A stretch of DNA of 64,000 nt from Bremerella sp. P1 (lineage in GTDB: Bacteria > Planctomycetota > Planctomycetia > Pirellulales > Pirellulaceae). Location: assembly GCF_028748185.1 (NCBI RefSeq), contig NZ_CP118164.1, positions 3,683,814-3,747,813 of the forward strand, written 5' to 3'. A program made the translations under genes and the position numbers. Each line of letters begins with the position of its first letter. The first letter of the stretch is position 1. Below, in pieces: positions 35,635 to 45,493 of the stretch. The notes under the pieces are model-generated. The model searched no databases and was not told where the DNA came from. It worked only from the letters and a program-made list of their open reading frames with translations.

Positions 35635-36674
35635 GACAGAACCGCACCTTGGCAGCTCGAGCCGTTTCCGGCCGTGCACCCATAGCAGTGCCTGCCGGTG
35701 GCGATGGTCCGCCGGGCGATCGTGTCCCAATCCAAATCTTCAATCCGGCGGTGCTGGGTGGTCACTGGCAGTTCGAGCATCTGGTTGAAGTCGCAATCGT
35801 AGAGATTGCCGAGCCAGTCGACCGAGAGGGTCGTCCGGCACATGACATGCGGCACCGTTTGCGGATTGAAGCTGTCGACCAGTTTCCGCATGTAGGCTTC
35901 GTACTTGTCGGCTTGCAGCAGGTCGTCCAGAAAACGACTGATCGGCAGGTTGGTGATCGTGTGGAGTTGATTGAAAACGATGTCGTAGCGGGCCTTCAGT
36001 TCGCGGCGATAGGCCTCTTCGAGTTCCGCTTGATTGGGTGGCAAGGATGGGCCGACCGGGTTGTAAACCAAGGTGAGCCGCAGGCCACTATCAGCCCGGC
36101 CATAGCCGAGTTGGTTGAGGATGCGCAGCGCTTCGATCGAACGCTGGAAGACGCCATCGCCTCGTTGACGGTCGCAGTTGTCTTCCAGGTAACAGGGCAA
36201 GGACGCGACGACCTCGACGCCATGATCCGCCAAAAACTGGGGCAGGTCGCGATAGCCGTTGGCAACCAGGATCGTCAAATTGCAGCGATCGATGACGCGT
36301 CGATCGAGGGCATAGGCTTGCTCCACAAGCCAGCGGAAGTTGGGGTTCATCTCGGGAGCGCCGCCGGTGATGTCGAGCGTGGGGATCTCGAACTTCTGAA
36401 GCGCCGAGATGATCGCCTCGGCCGTCTCGCGTGACATGCTCTCGCGGCGATCCGGCCCGGCATCGACATGGCAGTGCGTGCACGTTTGATTGCAGAGCTT
36501 GCCGACATTGATCTGCAAGACTTCAATGCCTGCGGCCTCAAGCACCGGCAAGGCGTGCTGACGCAGCAAGTCCTCGAATTGAGGAAGCTGGGCGACCTGA
36601 TTGCCTTGCAGGATTTCGCGCTGGGCCTGAGCTTTGGCCAATGTGCTTTGACGTCTGACAAGTGACAGTTGCAT
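35631..36674 (-). CDS. arsS: Arsenosugar biosynthesis radical SAM protein ArsS
   Basis: 347 residues from the ATG at 36674 (MQLSLVRRQSTLAKAQAQRE). The radical SAM cluster motif is C61-N-Q-T-C65-T-H-C68, followed by the GGAPEMNPNFRWL motif near the SAM-binding site. The C-terminus carries additional cysteines in CDFNQMLELP and CYGCTAGNGSSCQG for an auxiliary iron-sulfur cluster. ArsS proteins are thought to transfer the 5'-deoxyadenosyl group of SAM to dimethylarsenite to make dimethylarsinoyl-adenosine, the arsenosugar precursor. It lies 57 bases after the ArsM-like gene and is coupled to the fused glycosyltransferase. Confidence 0.9.
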   Translation of the reverse strand: MQLSLVRRQSTLAKAQAQREILQGNQVAQLPQFEDLLRQHALPVLEAAGIEVLQINVGKLCNQTCTHCHVDAGPDRRESMSRETAEAIISALQKFEIPTLDITGGAPEMNPNFRWLVEQAYALDRRVIDRCNLTILVANGYRDLPQFLADHGVEVVASLPCYLEDNCDRQRGDGVFQRSIEALRILNQLGYGRADSGLRLTLVYNPVGPSLPPNQAELEEAYRRELKARYDIVFNQLHTITNLPISRFLDDLLQADKYEAYMRKLVDSFNPQTVPHVMCRTTLSVDWLGNLYDCDFNQMLELPVTTQHRRIEDLDWDTIARRTIATGRHCYGCTAGNGSSCQGAVLS

Positions 36675-36730
36675 CGATGAGTCGCTTTCAGGGCGGTCGG
36701 TGTGTTTTGAAGTCTTAAGCGATCTGGCGC

Positions 36731-37891
36731 CTAACAGCAGTCCTCGCCGCAATCTCCGGGCGCCTCGGTGGTGGCGTCGTAGTCCAGGCCTTTCGTCTGC
36801 CGCGGATGACGCCGGGCACTGCGGTGACAGGCAAACGGCTCGGCATCGTCCAGGGGGATCGGTTCTCGAGGCTCGACGAAGTCAAACATCGCGGCGTAGG
36901 GCTCACGCTGCAGCAGACGAAAGGTCTTGTCGCAAACGGCCATCCGCTCGCCGCGATGGTAGAGGTGGCCATCGTCATCTTTAACGGTCGAGAACGGGCC
37001 GCGATAGATGACCGCTTGATTGCGTTCCAGGCAAGGACCTTGCTTGCCTTTATAGGCCATGATGGTCACCGAGCGAAACTCGATGCCTTCGACGGTCTGC
37101 CAAGGCTCGGCCTGGCGTTTGACGATTTCGATGCCGTGGAAGCCTGCGTCGATAAACGCCGCGAGGAATTCGTCTTCGCGAAACGCACCACTGATGCATC
37201 CTGACCAGAGCGTCGGATCGTTCTTGAGCGACTCGGGAACGGTTTCATCACTCACGATATCACTGATCGCCACACGGCCACCGATACGCAAAACGCGGAA
37301 CATTTCAGCGAACAGCTGACGCCGGTTGGTCAGCTTCACAAGATTCAGAACACAGTTGGATAAAATGCAGTCGACCGAGTCGTTTTCGACCAAAGGCCGC
37401 TCGCTGCGAATCCGCTGCGTTGCATGCCGCAGGGCATGGTAGCTGGAAAGATCGCTGGCGGGTTGGTCGGCCAGTACGGTAGCGAGTTGGTCGAGGTCCA
37501 GTTGCAAGTCTTGGATCATTCCATTGCGAAACTCGACGTTTGCATAGCCGATACGCTCGGCCACCGTCGGGGCGTGTCTGCGGGCCAGACCGAGCATCTC
37601 GGGATTGCAGTCGACACCGATCACGCGTCCCTCGGGGCCAACCATCTGGGCCGCGATGAAGCAGAGTTTTCCTCCGCCGCTACCCAGGTCGAGCACCGTA
37701 TCCCCTGGCCGCACAAACGGGGTGGGGTCGCCACAGCCGTAGTCGCGCTCGATGACTTCGTCGGGGATCACTTCCAATAGCCGGGTATCGTACTGTACGG
37801 GACAGCAGAGCGCCGCCTCACGCTCTTGCGCGGCGCCCGCATACCGCTGGGCCACGGCCTGATCGCTGTCGATATTTGGAGTTGTAGACAT
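36731..37891 (-). CDS. arsM: Arsenite S-adenosylmethyltransferase-like protein (ArsM family)
   Basis: 386 residues from the ATG at 37891; an upstream start adds four residues. A class I SAM-binding domain is clear: VLDLGSGGGKLCFIAAQMVG and VIGVDCNPEMLGLARRHAP. The arsenic-binding cysteines of ArsM are represented by REAALCCPVQYD (about residue 26-37), SNCVLNLV (about 178) and SGCISGAF (about 227). A C-terminal region of about 120 residues ends in DCGEDCC, extra cysteines not needed for the core reaction and perhaps an added metal(loid) site. It methylates trivalent arsenic; next to ArsS it feeds arsenosugar formation rather than simple volatilisation. Confidence 0.87.
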   Translation of the reverse strand: MSTTPNIDSDQAVAQRYAGAAQEREAALCCPVQYDTRLLEVIPDEVIERDYGCGDPTPFVRPGDTVLDLGSGGGKLCFIAAQMVGPEGRVIGVDCNPEMLGLARRHAPTVAERIGYANVEFRNGMIQDLQLDLDQLATVLADQPASDLSSYHALRHATQRIRSERPLVENDSVDCILSNCVLNLVKLTNRRQLFAEMFRVLRIGGRVAISDIVSDETVPESLKNDPTLWSGCISGAFREDEFLAAFIDAGFHGIEIVKRQAEPWQTVEGIEFRSVTIMAYKGKQGPCLERNQAVIYRGPFSTVKDDDGHLYHRGERMAVCDKTFRLLQREPYAAMFDFVEPREPIPLDDAEPFACHRSARRHPRQTKGLDYDATTEAPGDCGEDCC

Positions 37892-37963
37892 AGTGGGTTT
37901 CACGTTTGCAGCTAGTGAGTGACGTTGGACCGAATCTTAATTTCTACGCAAGTTCGACCGCGA

Positions 37964-39514
37964 TTACCGTGACCAGTTTAACCAACGCTGAAAAAGGGCC
38001 TTCACAAAAGGAGTTAATCGCGTGCGATTGTATTGATCTCCCAGCTTGCGGATCGCCTCGGCCTGGGTGGGATACGGGTGAATCGTGCTGCCGATTTTGC
38101 TAAGCCCCAGGCCGTGGGTCATGGCGAGGGTGATCTCGGAAATCATTTCCCCGGCGCTGGGAGCGACGATCGTCGCCACCACGATCTTGTCGGTCCCCTG
38201 TTTAACATGGACTTTGACAAAGCCTTCGGTCTCGCCCACGAGCAGGGCTCGATCGTTCTCGGAGAAATGCTGAATGTACGTGTCGATAGGCCGCCCTGCT
38301 TCTTTTGCTCGGTGCTCGCTCAAACCGACGTGGGCGATTTCGGGTGAGGTATAGGTACACCACGGAATCACCAGGTCGGTCCAGCGCTTGCGTCCGAAGA
38401 AGAGGGCATTTTGAATGACGGCTCGGGCCATGAAATCGGCCGCGTGGGTGAATTGGTAAGGTGAGCAAATGTCGCCAGCGGCGAAGATGTTCTTGTTGGT
38501 CGTTTGCAGACGGTCGTTCACCTTGACTCCCTTGGCGTCGTAGTCGACCCCGACGGCTTCCAGGTTCAAGTGCTCGACGTTCGGTTGACGTCCGGTCGCA
38601 ATCAGAAGTTGATCGACGACCGCGTGTTGGCTGCTGCCGTTCCAATTCAATTGAATGCCGTCGCCGGACGCGAGCCGGAGATCGGAGATTCCGTTTTGCA
38701 CAGTAACCCCATCGCGCTGCATGGCCCGGGCAACGATCGCGCTGGCGTCTGCGTCTTCCTTGTGTAGGACGTGGGGTGCACGCCCGAGCAAAGTGACCTG
38801 AGAGCCGAGTAGCGAAAACGCTTGGGCCAGTTCACAGCCGATCGGCCCTGAGCCCACCACGCCCAGTCGTGGTGGTAGCTGGGTCAGTGAGAAGACACTT
38901 TCGTTGGTCAGGTAGTTTACCTGGTCGAGGCCAGGGATGTCCGGGACGGCGGCCCGAGCACCGGTCGCGATGACGGCTTTCTTGAAGTTGAGACGCGTCC
39001 CATCGACTTCAATCGTCTGCGCGTCAACAAACTGGGCCTGGCCGAAATAGACATCGACGCCCAACTTCTGGAACCGCTCGGCCGAATCGTTGGGGCTGAT
39101 GTCGGCTCGTAGCGAACGCATACGCTGCATGACCTCGGCGAAATCAGTGGGTCCATTTTGGGACGTGTTCACACCGAACTCGCGGCTGCGCCGCTGATGC
39201 AAAACCATCCGGGCAGCGCTGATGATTCCTTTCGAGGGAACGCACCCCACGTTCAGACAATCGCCTCCCATCAGGTCGCGTTCGATCAGCGCGACTTTCG
39301 CGCCGAGGCCTGCGGCACCGGCCGCCGCGACCAGGCCAGCCGTACCGGCACCGATGACAACCAGGTTGTATCGACCCGCAGGCTTGGGTGGCTTCCAGCC
39401 GGGCGGATGGACGTTGTCGACAAGGCGGCGATTCGCTTCATCGTCAGGACTTGTCTGCGGCAGCCTGGGGATGATGGCGTCGGGAAGTGGTTGCGGCCTG
39501 TCCTGGGGAGCCAT
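37964..39514 (-). CDS. Mercuric reductase-like pyridine nucleotide-disulfide oxidoreductase
   Basis: 516 residues. FAD-binding NLVVIGAGTAGLVAAAGAAG (about 50-69), the redox pair GGDC86LNVGC91VPSKG, the NAD(P)-binding LGVVGSGPIGCELAQAFSLL, and the ATGRQPNVEHL and GDICSPYQFTHAA motifs. The C-terminal interface carries STIHPYPTQAE, whose His would act as general base. It lacks the N-terminal HMA domain and the C-terminal Cys pair of true MerA, so mercury reduction is unlikely; members of this group in arsenosugar loci probably reduce a disulfide or act on thiols. It lies 15 bases from the VTT gene stop and precedes ArsM. Confidence 0.85.
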   Translation of the reverse strand: MAPQDRPQPLPDAIIPRLPQTSPDDEANRRLVDNVHPPGWKPPKPAGRYNLVVIGAGTAGLVAAAGAAGLGAKVALIERDLMGGDCLNVGCVPSKGIISAARMVLHQRRSREFGVNTSQNGPTDFAEVMQRMRSLRADISPNDSAERFQKLGVDVYFGQAQFVDAQTIEVDGTRLNFKKAVIATGARAAVPDIPGLDQVNYLTNESVFSLTQLPPRLGVVGSGPIGCELAQAFSLLGSQVTLLGRAPHVLHKEDADASAIVARAMQRDGVTVQNGISDLRLASGDGIQLNWNGSSQHAVVDQLLIATGRQPNVEHLNLEAVGVDYDAKGVKVNDRLQTTNKNIFAAGDICSPYQFTHAADFMARAVIQNALFFGRKRWTDLVIPWCTYTSPEIAHVGLSEHRAKEAGRPIDTYIQHFSENDRALLVGETEGFVKVHVKQGTDKIVVATIVAPSAGEMISEITLAMTHGLGLSKIGSTIHPYPTQAEAIRKLGDQYNRTRLTPFVKALFQRWLNWSR

Positions 39515-39528
39515 GCGGGTTTCCTGCT

Positions 39529-40437
39529 TTACAATGCTTCGCGAGGATGCGTGTTGAGCCAGGCCTCGATCAAGTGTGAGTTCGCTGCCAGCAGCACTAA
39601 AACCAATGCGAAAGCGACCAGCAGGATCGTACGACCTACATACCTGGGAAGCGGCTCTTTGGTTTCGCTGACTTCTGGCTGGCGGGTTGCCGGGGAGTCG
39701 ATCTCATCCACAACCTGACTGCGAATTTTACGGCGCGCCAGTCGGGCGATGTAGACACTGACAATTACGGTGGCTGCCAGGCCGATGGCCAGGAAGACCC
39801 ACTCCGCTGGCGTGCGATCGCGATCTTGGCCTAACGCCGCACCGGTGATATGTCCTAAGTAAACGTAAAGAAACGTGCCCGGCAACATGGCCAGCCAACT
39901 TGCAAGGACATACGGCCAGAATCGAATGGGAGTCAGTCCGTACAGATAGTTCTGCACGTTGAAGGGAATCGCTGGCGATAAACGCAGCAAGGCCACAATC
40001 TTCCAGCCACCTTCCCCCATGGCACTATCGATTGCCGCGAACAGTGGATAACGCTCCGCCCAATGGGCAACACGCTCGCGGGCCGCGTAACGAGCGATCA
40101 GAAAGCACAGCGCCGCCCCGATTGTCGAACCAATCGAGACAATCACCATGCCAACGCCCAGACCATAAATGGCCCCGGCGACGAGCGTAAGAATGGTGCC
40201 TGGCACAAACAGCACCGTGGCCACAATATAGGCCAGCGTCAGGACGACCGGTCCCCATACCCCGAGTGATGAAATCCACGACTCGATGGATGCCAATAGG
40301 TCCTGCGTCGGTAAACTGCGGACCAGCACCACCAGGCAGATCACCCCGATCAGAACGGCCATCCAGCGGACACGCAACAGCCATGTAGCGATCGCGTCGG
40401 TGGAAGCTTCGGAATCTGAGCCGAGATGCGCGTTCAT
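39529..40437 (-). CDS. VTT-domain (TVP38/TMEM64, SNARE-associated) membrane protein
   Basis: 302 residues with about six hydrophobic segments. The VTT core is visible as VWGPVVLTLAYIVATVLFVPG, ILTLVAGAIYGLGVGMVIVS, GSTIGAALCFLIARYAARER and the amphipathic helix LLRLSPAIPFNVQNYLYGLT followed by FWPYVLASWLAMLPGTFLYV. Members of this DedA-related family act in lipid scrambling or small-molecule export at the inner membrane. It is the first gene of the minus-strand set with the MerA-like, ArsM and ArsS genes, and is often paired with such oxidoreductases in bacteria. A role in exporting an arsenical or lipid carrier is inference. Confidence 0.85.
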   Translation of the reverse strand: MNAHLGSDSEASTDAIATWLLRVRWMAVLIGVICLVVLVRSLPTQDLLASIESWISSLGVWGPVVLTLAYIVATVLFVPGTILTLVAGAIYGLGVGMVIVSIGSTIGAALCFLIARYAARERVAHWAERYPLFAAIDSAMGEGGWKIVALLRLSPAIPFNVQNYLYGLTPIRFWPYVLASWLAMLPGTFLYVYLGHITGAALGQDRDRTPAEWVFLAIGLAATVIVSVYIARLARRKIRSQVVDEIDSPATRQPEVSETKEPLPRYVGRTILLVAFALVLVLLAANSHLIEAWLNTHPREAL

Positions 40438-40595
40438 TCACTCGTGAGACTCAGCGCATCGGCGAACACCTTCGGGAAGTGTCGATACGCAGGGGAAAGT
40501 TCGATCGAAGGGTCAGCCCTCAAGTCTACTCGAACCGCAGGCAGGTACCGAGTGAAATAGCGAACACTTGGTGGCTGCCGATCGCAACCATCCCA

Positions 40596-41231
40596 CTAAG
40601 CATTTCGCAGGCGGGCAAAGAAGTTATGCACGGTTGAGCCGAAGCTGTGGTCTTCTTCGTGACGCTTATGCTGATCTTGAAAGCCGTCGAGCTTGTCTAG
40701 GACACTCAGTCGCATGTACTGATCATCCAGCGAGATCTGGTGACCGGTGTGGGTCGAGACGACGTGCTCGAGCGTTTGGGAATTGATGTGATTTTTTGGA
40801 ATCTGGACCTGACGCAATTGGGCACCAGGAACGGCGGTCGACGTTTGCTGCATGACCGGCACGGTTGGTGGAGGCGCTGGCAAGTCAGCGGGGGCAATGC
40901 CAGGGGCGTCGCTGGGGCTCCACGTGGGTGATTGGTTGGCAGCAGGAGTCGGCACTTGGTACGTCGGGTAGGTTTCTTCGTAAGGAAGGTAGATCGCACC
41001 GGTGTAGAAGTCGACGGCAAATGCGACCACGCCCGGGACGAAGAAGAACAGCATCCCCAGCCCATTGAGCGCAGCGATCTTCCAGTCGATTTGATTGGTA
41101 TGCGGTTGGCCAACGCGGTTGGAATGCATCAGCGATCCGCATCCGGTCGAAAACAACGCCACGGGTGTTAACGCTACCGGTGCCAAAACCACAGGTTTCG
41201 TGAGAGTTTTCAGAAATTGTCGCCGCTGCAT
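40596..41231 (-). CDS. Lipoprotein with a hydrophobic conserved segment, function unknown
   Basis: 211 residues. The N-terminus QRRQFLKTLTKPVV resembles a Tat leader, and the hydrophobic stretch ends in a lipobox, VALFSTGC, so a lipidated Cys at about residue 31 is likely. Residues 50-82 contain a striking segment, NGLGMLFFFVPGVVAFAVDF then YTGAIYLPYEE, a membrane-associating stretch with the same pattern as in several planctomycete lipoproteins. The middle is Pro-rich; the end is charged (LDKLDGFQDQHKRHEEDHSF). No enzymatic motif is visible. It lies alone between the arsenosugar cluster and a long intergenic gap. Confidence 0.65.
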   Translation of the reverse strand: MQRRQFLKTLTKPVVLAPVALTPVALFSTGCGSLMHSNRVGQPHTNQIDWKIAALNGLGMLFFFVPGVVAFAVDFYTGAIYLPYEETYPTYQVPTPAANQSPTWSPSDAPGIAPADLPAPPPTVPVMQQTSTAVPGAQLRQVQIPKNHINSQTLEHVVSTHTGHQISLDDQYMRLSVLDKLDGFQDQHKRHEEDHSFGSTVHNFFARLRNA

Positions 41232-41642
41232 TCTTTCATTCCTTGGCCAAAGGCATTCCGCCGGTTGTTGGGGAACACTCTGGTCTAAACGTATCGCCCC
41301 AGCAAAGGTATCGACTTTTCGGATTGCGCCAGTTGAACCGAATTTGACGCGGAGATAATCGCAGCAAGCACTATCGAGATCAATACTTAAACGACGGCAA
41401 AAAAGGGAGCGAGAGACGTATCAGTGCTCGCGGATTTCAGGCACGCTGCGCGATAGCACACGCGATTGATAGCACGAGGATCCATTTGATTATCGATTGC
41501 TGCGTAAGTTTATATATCGAAAGGAGTTGCCGAGGCTGTGATCCGCGGCGATCGAGTGTTTGCCAGGGTTTGAATGTTGGCGGCCCACAGAGTGTAATAG
41601 AAAGACTTCGTCTGACTTGTTCCCCCCTCATGGCATCCCATC
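41232..41642. other. Divergent intergenic region, no gene recognised
   Basis: About 410 bases between genes transcribed away from each other. Both promoters should lie here. I see no inverted repeat of note and no convincing small gene. Confidence 0.5.
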
Positions 41643-43661
41643 ATGCAAAAGACTCTTCTGCCTGCTGTCGTCCTTTTGATTCTTGCAATGGCCGGTCACG
41701 GCCTGGCTCAAACGTTGCCGGAACCTGCGGTTGCCGGTCTGCGTTATTACTATCCGCCAGAGAAGGTGGAGCCGCGTGAAATCGAAACGGACATTTGCGT
41801 CTATGGCGGAACCAGCGGTGGTGTCGTCGCGGCGATCCAGGCACGTCGCATGGGCAAGTCGGCCGTGCTCCTTTCGTTCGGCAAGCATGTCGGTGGTTTA
41901 ACGACCGGCGGCCTGAGCCATACCGACGGGGGCGGCGCGGACGTGTGCGGTGGGATCGCACGCGAGTTCTACAATCAGATCGGACAACGAAACTTCAAGC
42001 CGTCGGACGCTGAAGACGTTTACAAAAAGATGCTGGCCGACGCAGGCGTGGATGTGCATTACTTGGCGCACCTCGATAAAGTGACCAAGGACGGTACGCA
42101 GATCACATCGATCTCGATGGAAGATGGCCTGGTCGTCAAGGCCAAGCAGTTTATCGATGCGACGTATGAAGGGGACCTCTTTGCCCGAGCTGGCGTGTCG
42201 TACGCCGTGGGCCGTGAAGCCAACAGTGTCTACGACGAAACGTACGATGGTATCCGTCAGCCAGGCACCGGCGGGCACAACTTCCCAACGGCAGTCGACC
42301 CGTACGTGAAGCCAGGTGATCCATCGAGCGGATTGCTGCCGCGGATTGTTGCCGATGGCGGTGTGCCTGGCGAAGGGGACAAGGCGATCCAGGCCTATTG
42401 CTTTCGCATGCGATTGGTCAAAGGAAAGGATCGCATACCGTTTCCTAAGCCGAACATCTACGACACACAGCAGTACGAAGTGCTGGCTCGCTTGTTCGAA
42501 TCAGGAGCCGATCCACGCATGGGTTGGTCGATCGATACGAACAATCACCATCTGTTCAACGGTGCCTACTTCATTGACTTCGTCGGCGGAAATACCGATT
42601 GGCCGGAAGGAGACTGGGTAACGCGTGAGAAAATCTATCAGGACCACGCGAACTACCAGATCGGTGTCATGTACTTCCTGACCCACTCGCCACGCATCCC
42701 GGACGAGTGGCGGGAGAAGTTCGCGTCGTTTGGTTTGCCCAGCGACGAGTACCAAGACACCAGCGGCTGGACGCACGAACTCTACATCCGCGAAGGTCGC
42801 CGCATGGTCAGCGACTACGTGATGACCCAGGACAACTGCCAAGGCTACAAGATCCCCGAGGATTCGATCGGGCTGGCGTCGTACAACATGGATTCGCATC
42901 ACTGCCAGATGGTGGCGGTTGATGGGGCAATTCGCAACGAAGGGAATGTCGAGATCGGCGTTTCGCCTTACCCAGTCGCTTACCGAGCCATCACGCCTAA
43001 GGCGTCCGAATGCACGAACCTGTTGGTACCGGTGGCTCTTTCGTCGAGCCACATTTCGTTTGGTTCGATTCGTATGGAGCCGGTGTTCATGATTCTCGGT
43101 CAAAGCGCCGCGACGGCCGCCGCACAGGCCATCGACGACCAGGTCACCGTGCAGAACGTGAAGTACGAACCACTGGCCAAGCGATTGTTAGCCGATGGCC
43201 AGATCATCCAGTACGAAGGGGCTTCCAAGGGACCGATCAGCCCGAAGACCTTGAAGGGGGTCGTGGTCGACGATCGAGACGCCAAGCTTTCTGGCGAGTG
43301 GGAAGAATCCAATCACATTCGCCCGTTTGTCGGTCGCGGATATCGTCACGATCAAGATCAAGCCAAAGGCAAAACGACCGCAACCTTTGCCACGAAGCTG
43401 AAGCCAGGGGAGTACGAAGTCCGCCTGGCGTATTCGGCCAACGGCAACCGCGCCCGCAACTTGCCGGTGACGATTCAGCATGCGGGCGGCGAGCAAAAGG
43501 TTACCGTCAACCAGCGCGAGAAACCGAGCATCGACGACCTGTTCGTTTCGCTAGGTAAGTTTCACTTCGACGAGCAAGGCCAAGTCGTTGTCAGCAACGA
43601 AGGGACCAACGGGTTTGTGATCATCGACGCGGTCGTGTTTGTGCCGGTCGATGAAAACTAA
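41643..43661 (+). CDS. Secreted FAD-dependent oxidoreductase with golvesin-like C-terminus
   Basis: 672 residues with a signal peptide (residues 1-22, cleavage after GLAQ). The FAD_oxidored domain starts ETDICVYGGTSGGVVAAIQA; a later FAD contact is GGLTTGGLSHTDGGGAD, with KQFIDATYEGDLFARAG (about 175) and SSSHISFGSIRMEPVFMILG near the end of the domain. Residues 530-672 (VVVDDRDAKLSGEWEESNHI ... QGQVVVSNEGTNGFVIIDAV) form a beta domain of the golvesin type found in xanthan lyase-like proteins, probably binding carbohydrate. Exported dehydrogenases of this kind are frequent in planctomycetes and probably oxidise sugar derivatives; the substrate is unknown. Confidence 0.8.
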   Translation: MQKTLLPAVVLLILAMAGHGLAQTLPEPAVAGLRYYYPPEKVEPREIETDICVYGGTSGGVVAAIQARRMGKSAVLLSFGKHVGGLTTGGLSHTDGGGADVCGGIAREFYNQIGQRNFKPSDAEDVYKKMLADAGVDVHYLAHLDKVTKDGTQITSISMEDGLVVKAKQFIDATYEGDLFARAGVSYAVGREANSVYDETYDGIRQPGTGGHNFPTAVDPYVKPGDPSSGLLPRIVADGGVPGEGDKAIQAYCFRMRLVKGKDRIPFPKPNIYDTQQYEVLARLFESGADPRMGWSIDTNNHHLFNGAYFIDFVGGNTDWPEGDWVTREKIYQDHANYQIGVMYFLTHSPRIPDEWREKFASFGLPSDEYQDTSGWTHELYIREGRRMVSDYVMTQDNCQGYKIPEDSIGLASYNMDSHHCQMVAVDGAIRNEGNVEIGVSPYPVAYRAITPKASECTNLLVPVALSSSHISFGSIRMEPVFMILGQSAATAAAQAIDDQVTVQNVKYEPLAKRLLADGQIIQYEGASKGPISPKTLKGVVVDDRDAKLSGEWEESNHIRPFVGRGYRHDQDQAKGKTTATFATKLKPGEYEVRLAYSANGNRARNLPVTIQHAGGEQKVTVNQREKPSIDDLFVSLGKFHFDEQGQVVVSNEGTNGFVIIDAVVFVPVDEN

Positions 43662-44800
43662 GAAGCACGCAGGGCTCCGAGGATATCGACACGTGCGGCT
43701 TGCCATGCGGGCCAGATTCCTGCGGCAAGCCCTGTCACGAGTGCGACGACCAGCGAAACGAGAATCAGTCGAAGCGAAGGCAGGAAGGCAACGCTGACTG
43801 CCTCGGCGGATACGGACAGGCTGCTGAATTCGAGTGTGACAACGGCAAGGACAATACCCAGCACGCCACCGATCACGCTCAGGATGATGCTCTCGGAAAG
43901 AACCAGGGTGAAGACGGTCCGCCCGGTGAAACCGAGTGTCTGCAAGACAGCGTGTTCCTTGATGCGGTCCTGAACCGACATCACCGTCGTGGTCGAGACC
44001 AGCGAGAGCACGATGATGACGCACGCATAACCGAGGTACTTCGACATGGCGACCAATTGCGTCAGATCTCCCAGGCTCTTGGCTTGGAAAACCCCTTTGG
44101 GCCGCGTGTCGGTTTCCACCGAGCCTCCACGGAACTTGTCGTCAATCATCTCGCAGACGGCCAGTTGATCGGTGCCTGGTTTCAGCAGCACTTCGTGCTG
44201 GGTAACGGTACCAACCAGGTTCATCCCTTTGCTACGCTGCAGAAACTCGAGGTGGGAATAGATGTAGTTTTCCTCGGCTGGGTCCGACGAGGTAAAGACC
44301 CCAGCTACCTGCACAGTCAGATCGCCGATTGAAAACTTATCGCCCACGCCGATTCCTCGGCGTGATGCCACGGCACTGCCTACGACGGCCGCGTCCTGGT
44401 GTTCTTCAAACTCGCTCCAGCTTCCCGCTTTCAACTGAAAGTCGCGCGCCTTGCGAATCTTTTCAGGCGGAAGGCCATAAAAGACGATCACGTCCAGGCT
44501 GGCTCGACAATTGTTGGTGAACACTTGAATCGGGATCACGTCGTCGACGCCAGGCATCTTTTGGATTTGCTGCTGATAGTCTTGCGGCAAGTGACTCGTG
44601 GCCGGACAAAACTTGTTGGCCTGGAAGACAATCAACGAACCCTTGGCTGCCTGTCTTGTTTGAAGGTCGTCCATGCCTTCCTGGACGGCACCCACAAAGC
44701 AGAAGACGAAGAGCGCGATCGCGGCACCCAGGCAGGTCAATGCCGTTCGGGCGCGATGTCTCCACAGTGTCTTGAGGATCAATGGAAAGAACTTAAGCAT
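43658..44800 (-). CDS. ABC exporter permease, FtsX/MacB type (second permease)
   Basis: 380 residues: an N-terminal membrane helix (about 17-38), a large periplasmic domain (about 40-255) and three C-terminal helices, as in DevC/LolC-type permeases. The FtsX core after residue 255 reads [20 protein letters not shown], then [20 protein letters not shown]-like sequence (here [20 protein letters not shown]) and a final [20 protein letters not shown]. Its start overlaps the ATPase gene by eight bases. It is the last gene in a five-gene exporter operon, and its stop overlaps the FAD oxidoreductase gene tail-to-tail by four bases. Confidence 0.85.
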   Translation of the reverse strand: MLKFFPLILKTLWRHRARTALTCLGAAIALFVFCFVGAVQEGMDDLQTRQAAKGSLIVFQANKFCPATSHLPQDYQQQIQKMPGVDDVIPIQVFTNNCRASLDVIVFYGLPPEKIRKARDFQLKAGSWSEFEEHQDAAVVGSAVASRRGIGVGDKFSIGDLTVQVAGVFTSSDPAEENYIYSHLEFLQRSKGMNLVGTVTQHEVLLKPGTDQLAVCEMIDDKFRGGSVETDTRPKGVFQAKSLGDLTQLVAMSKYLGYACVIIVLSLVSTTTVMSVQDRIKEHAVLQTLGFTGRTVFTLVLSESIILSVIGGVLGIVLAVVTLEFSSLSVSAEAVSVAFLPSLRLILVSLVVALVTGLAAGIWPAWQAARVDILGALRAS

Positions 44801-45491
44801 GTTCCACCTCGCGGTTGGTCGTTTCGACCAGTTTGCCTCGGTCGAGTTGGAACTGCCGGTGGGCGACCAAGGCAGCTTCCCGGTCGTGGGTCACCATCAG
44901 CAGCGTGACACCCAGTTCGCGGTTCAACCGACCGAGCAGGTGCAGGATCTGCTCCGATGTTTCCGGGTCGAGGTCACCAGTCGGTTCGTCGGCCACGACC
45001 ACCAGTGGGTGATTCACGATCGCCCGGGCAATGCCGACGCGTTGTTCCTGACCGCCTGAGAGTTGCCGTGGGTAGTGCCCTGCCCTGTCGATCAGGTCGA
45101 CCGCTTCCAGGGCAATCTTCACACGTTGCCGACGTTCGGCCCGCGACATGGGCAGCAGCAGCAAGGGAAGTTCGATGTTCTCGTAGGCCGTCAGTACCGG
45201 TACGAGGTTATGGGTTTGAAACACGTAGCCAAGGTGCGCGGCACGCCACTTGGCCAACTTAGTACGGGAGAGCCTGGTAAGGTCCGTTCCATTGACCACA
45301 ATGCTGCCGGAGTTGGGGCGGTCGATCGTGGCGATCAGGTTTAACAGGGTGCTCTTGCCGGTACCGCTGGCTCCCATCAGGGACAGGAACTCACCACGCT
45401 CGATCTCCAGTGAGACGTCATCCAGCGGCGTGATCGTCTCGTCGCCTTTGTGGTACTGCTTGGTAACGTGGCTGACTTCAACCAAGGCCAT
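44793..45491 (-). CDS. ABC transporter ATPase (LolD/MacB/DevA type)
   Basis: 232 residues. Walker [14 protein letters not shown]-loop in [18 protein letters not shown], signature [16 protein letters not shown] (one variation, GQEQ for GQQQ), Walker [15 protein letters not shown] and the H-loop [13 protein letters not shown] are all intact, so it should hydrolyse ATP. The closest known group drives MacB, LolCD and DevBCA exporters, which pump lipids or substrates from periplasm or inner membrane outwards. It lies two bases from the HlyD-type adaptor stop, supporting one complex. Confidence 0.92.
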   Translation of the reverse strand: MALVEVSHVTKQYHKGDETITPLDDVSLEIERGEFLSLMGASGTGKSTLLNLIATIDRPNSGSIVVNGTDLTRLSRTKLAKWRAAHLGYVFQTHNLVPVLTAYENIELPLLLLPMSRAERRQRVKIALEAVDLIDRAGHYPRQLSGGQEQRVGIARAIVNHPLVVVADEPTGDLDPETSEQILHLLGRLNRELGVTLLMVTHDREAALVAHRQFQLDRGKLVETTNREVEHA

Positions 45492-45493
45492 GG

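Noticed and set aside
37964-39514. True mercuric reductase
   Set aside because: The N-terminal metal-binding domain and the C-terminal vicinal cysteines are absent, and the neighbours are arsenic genes, not mer genes.
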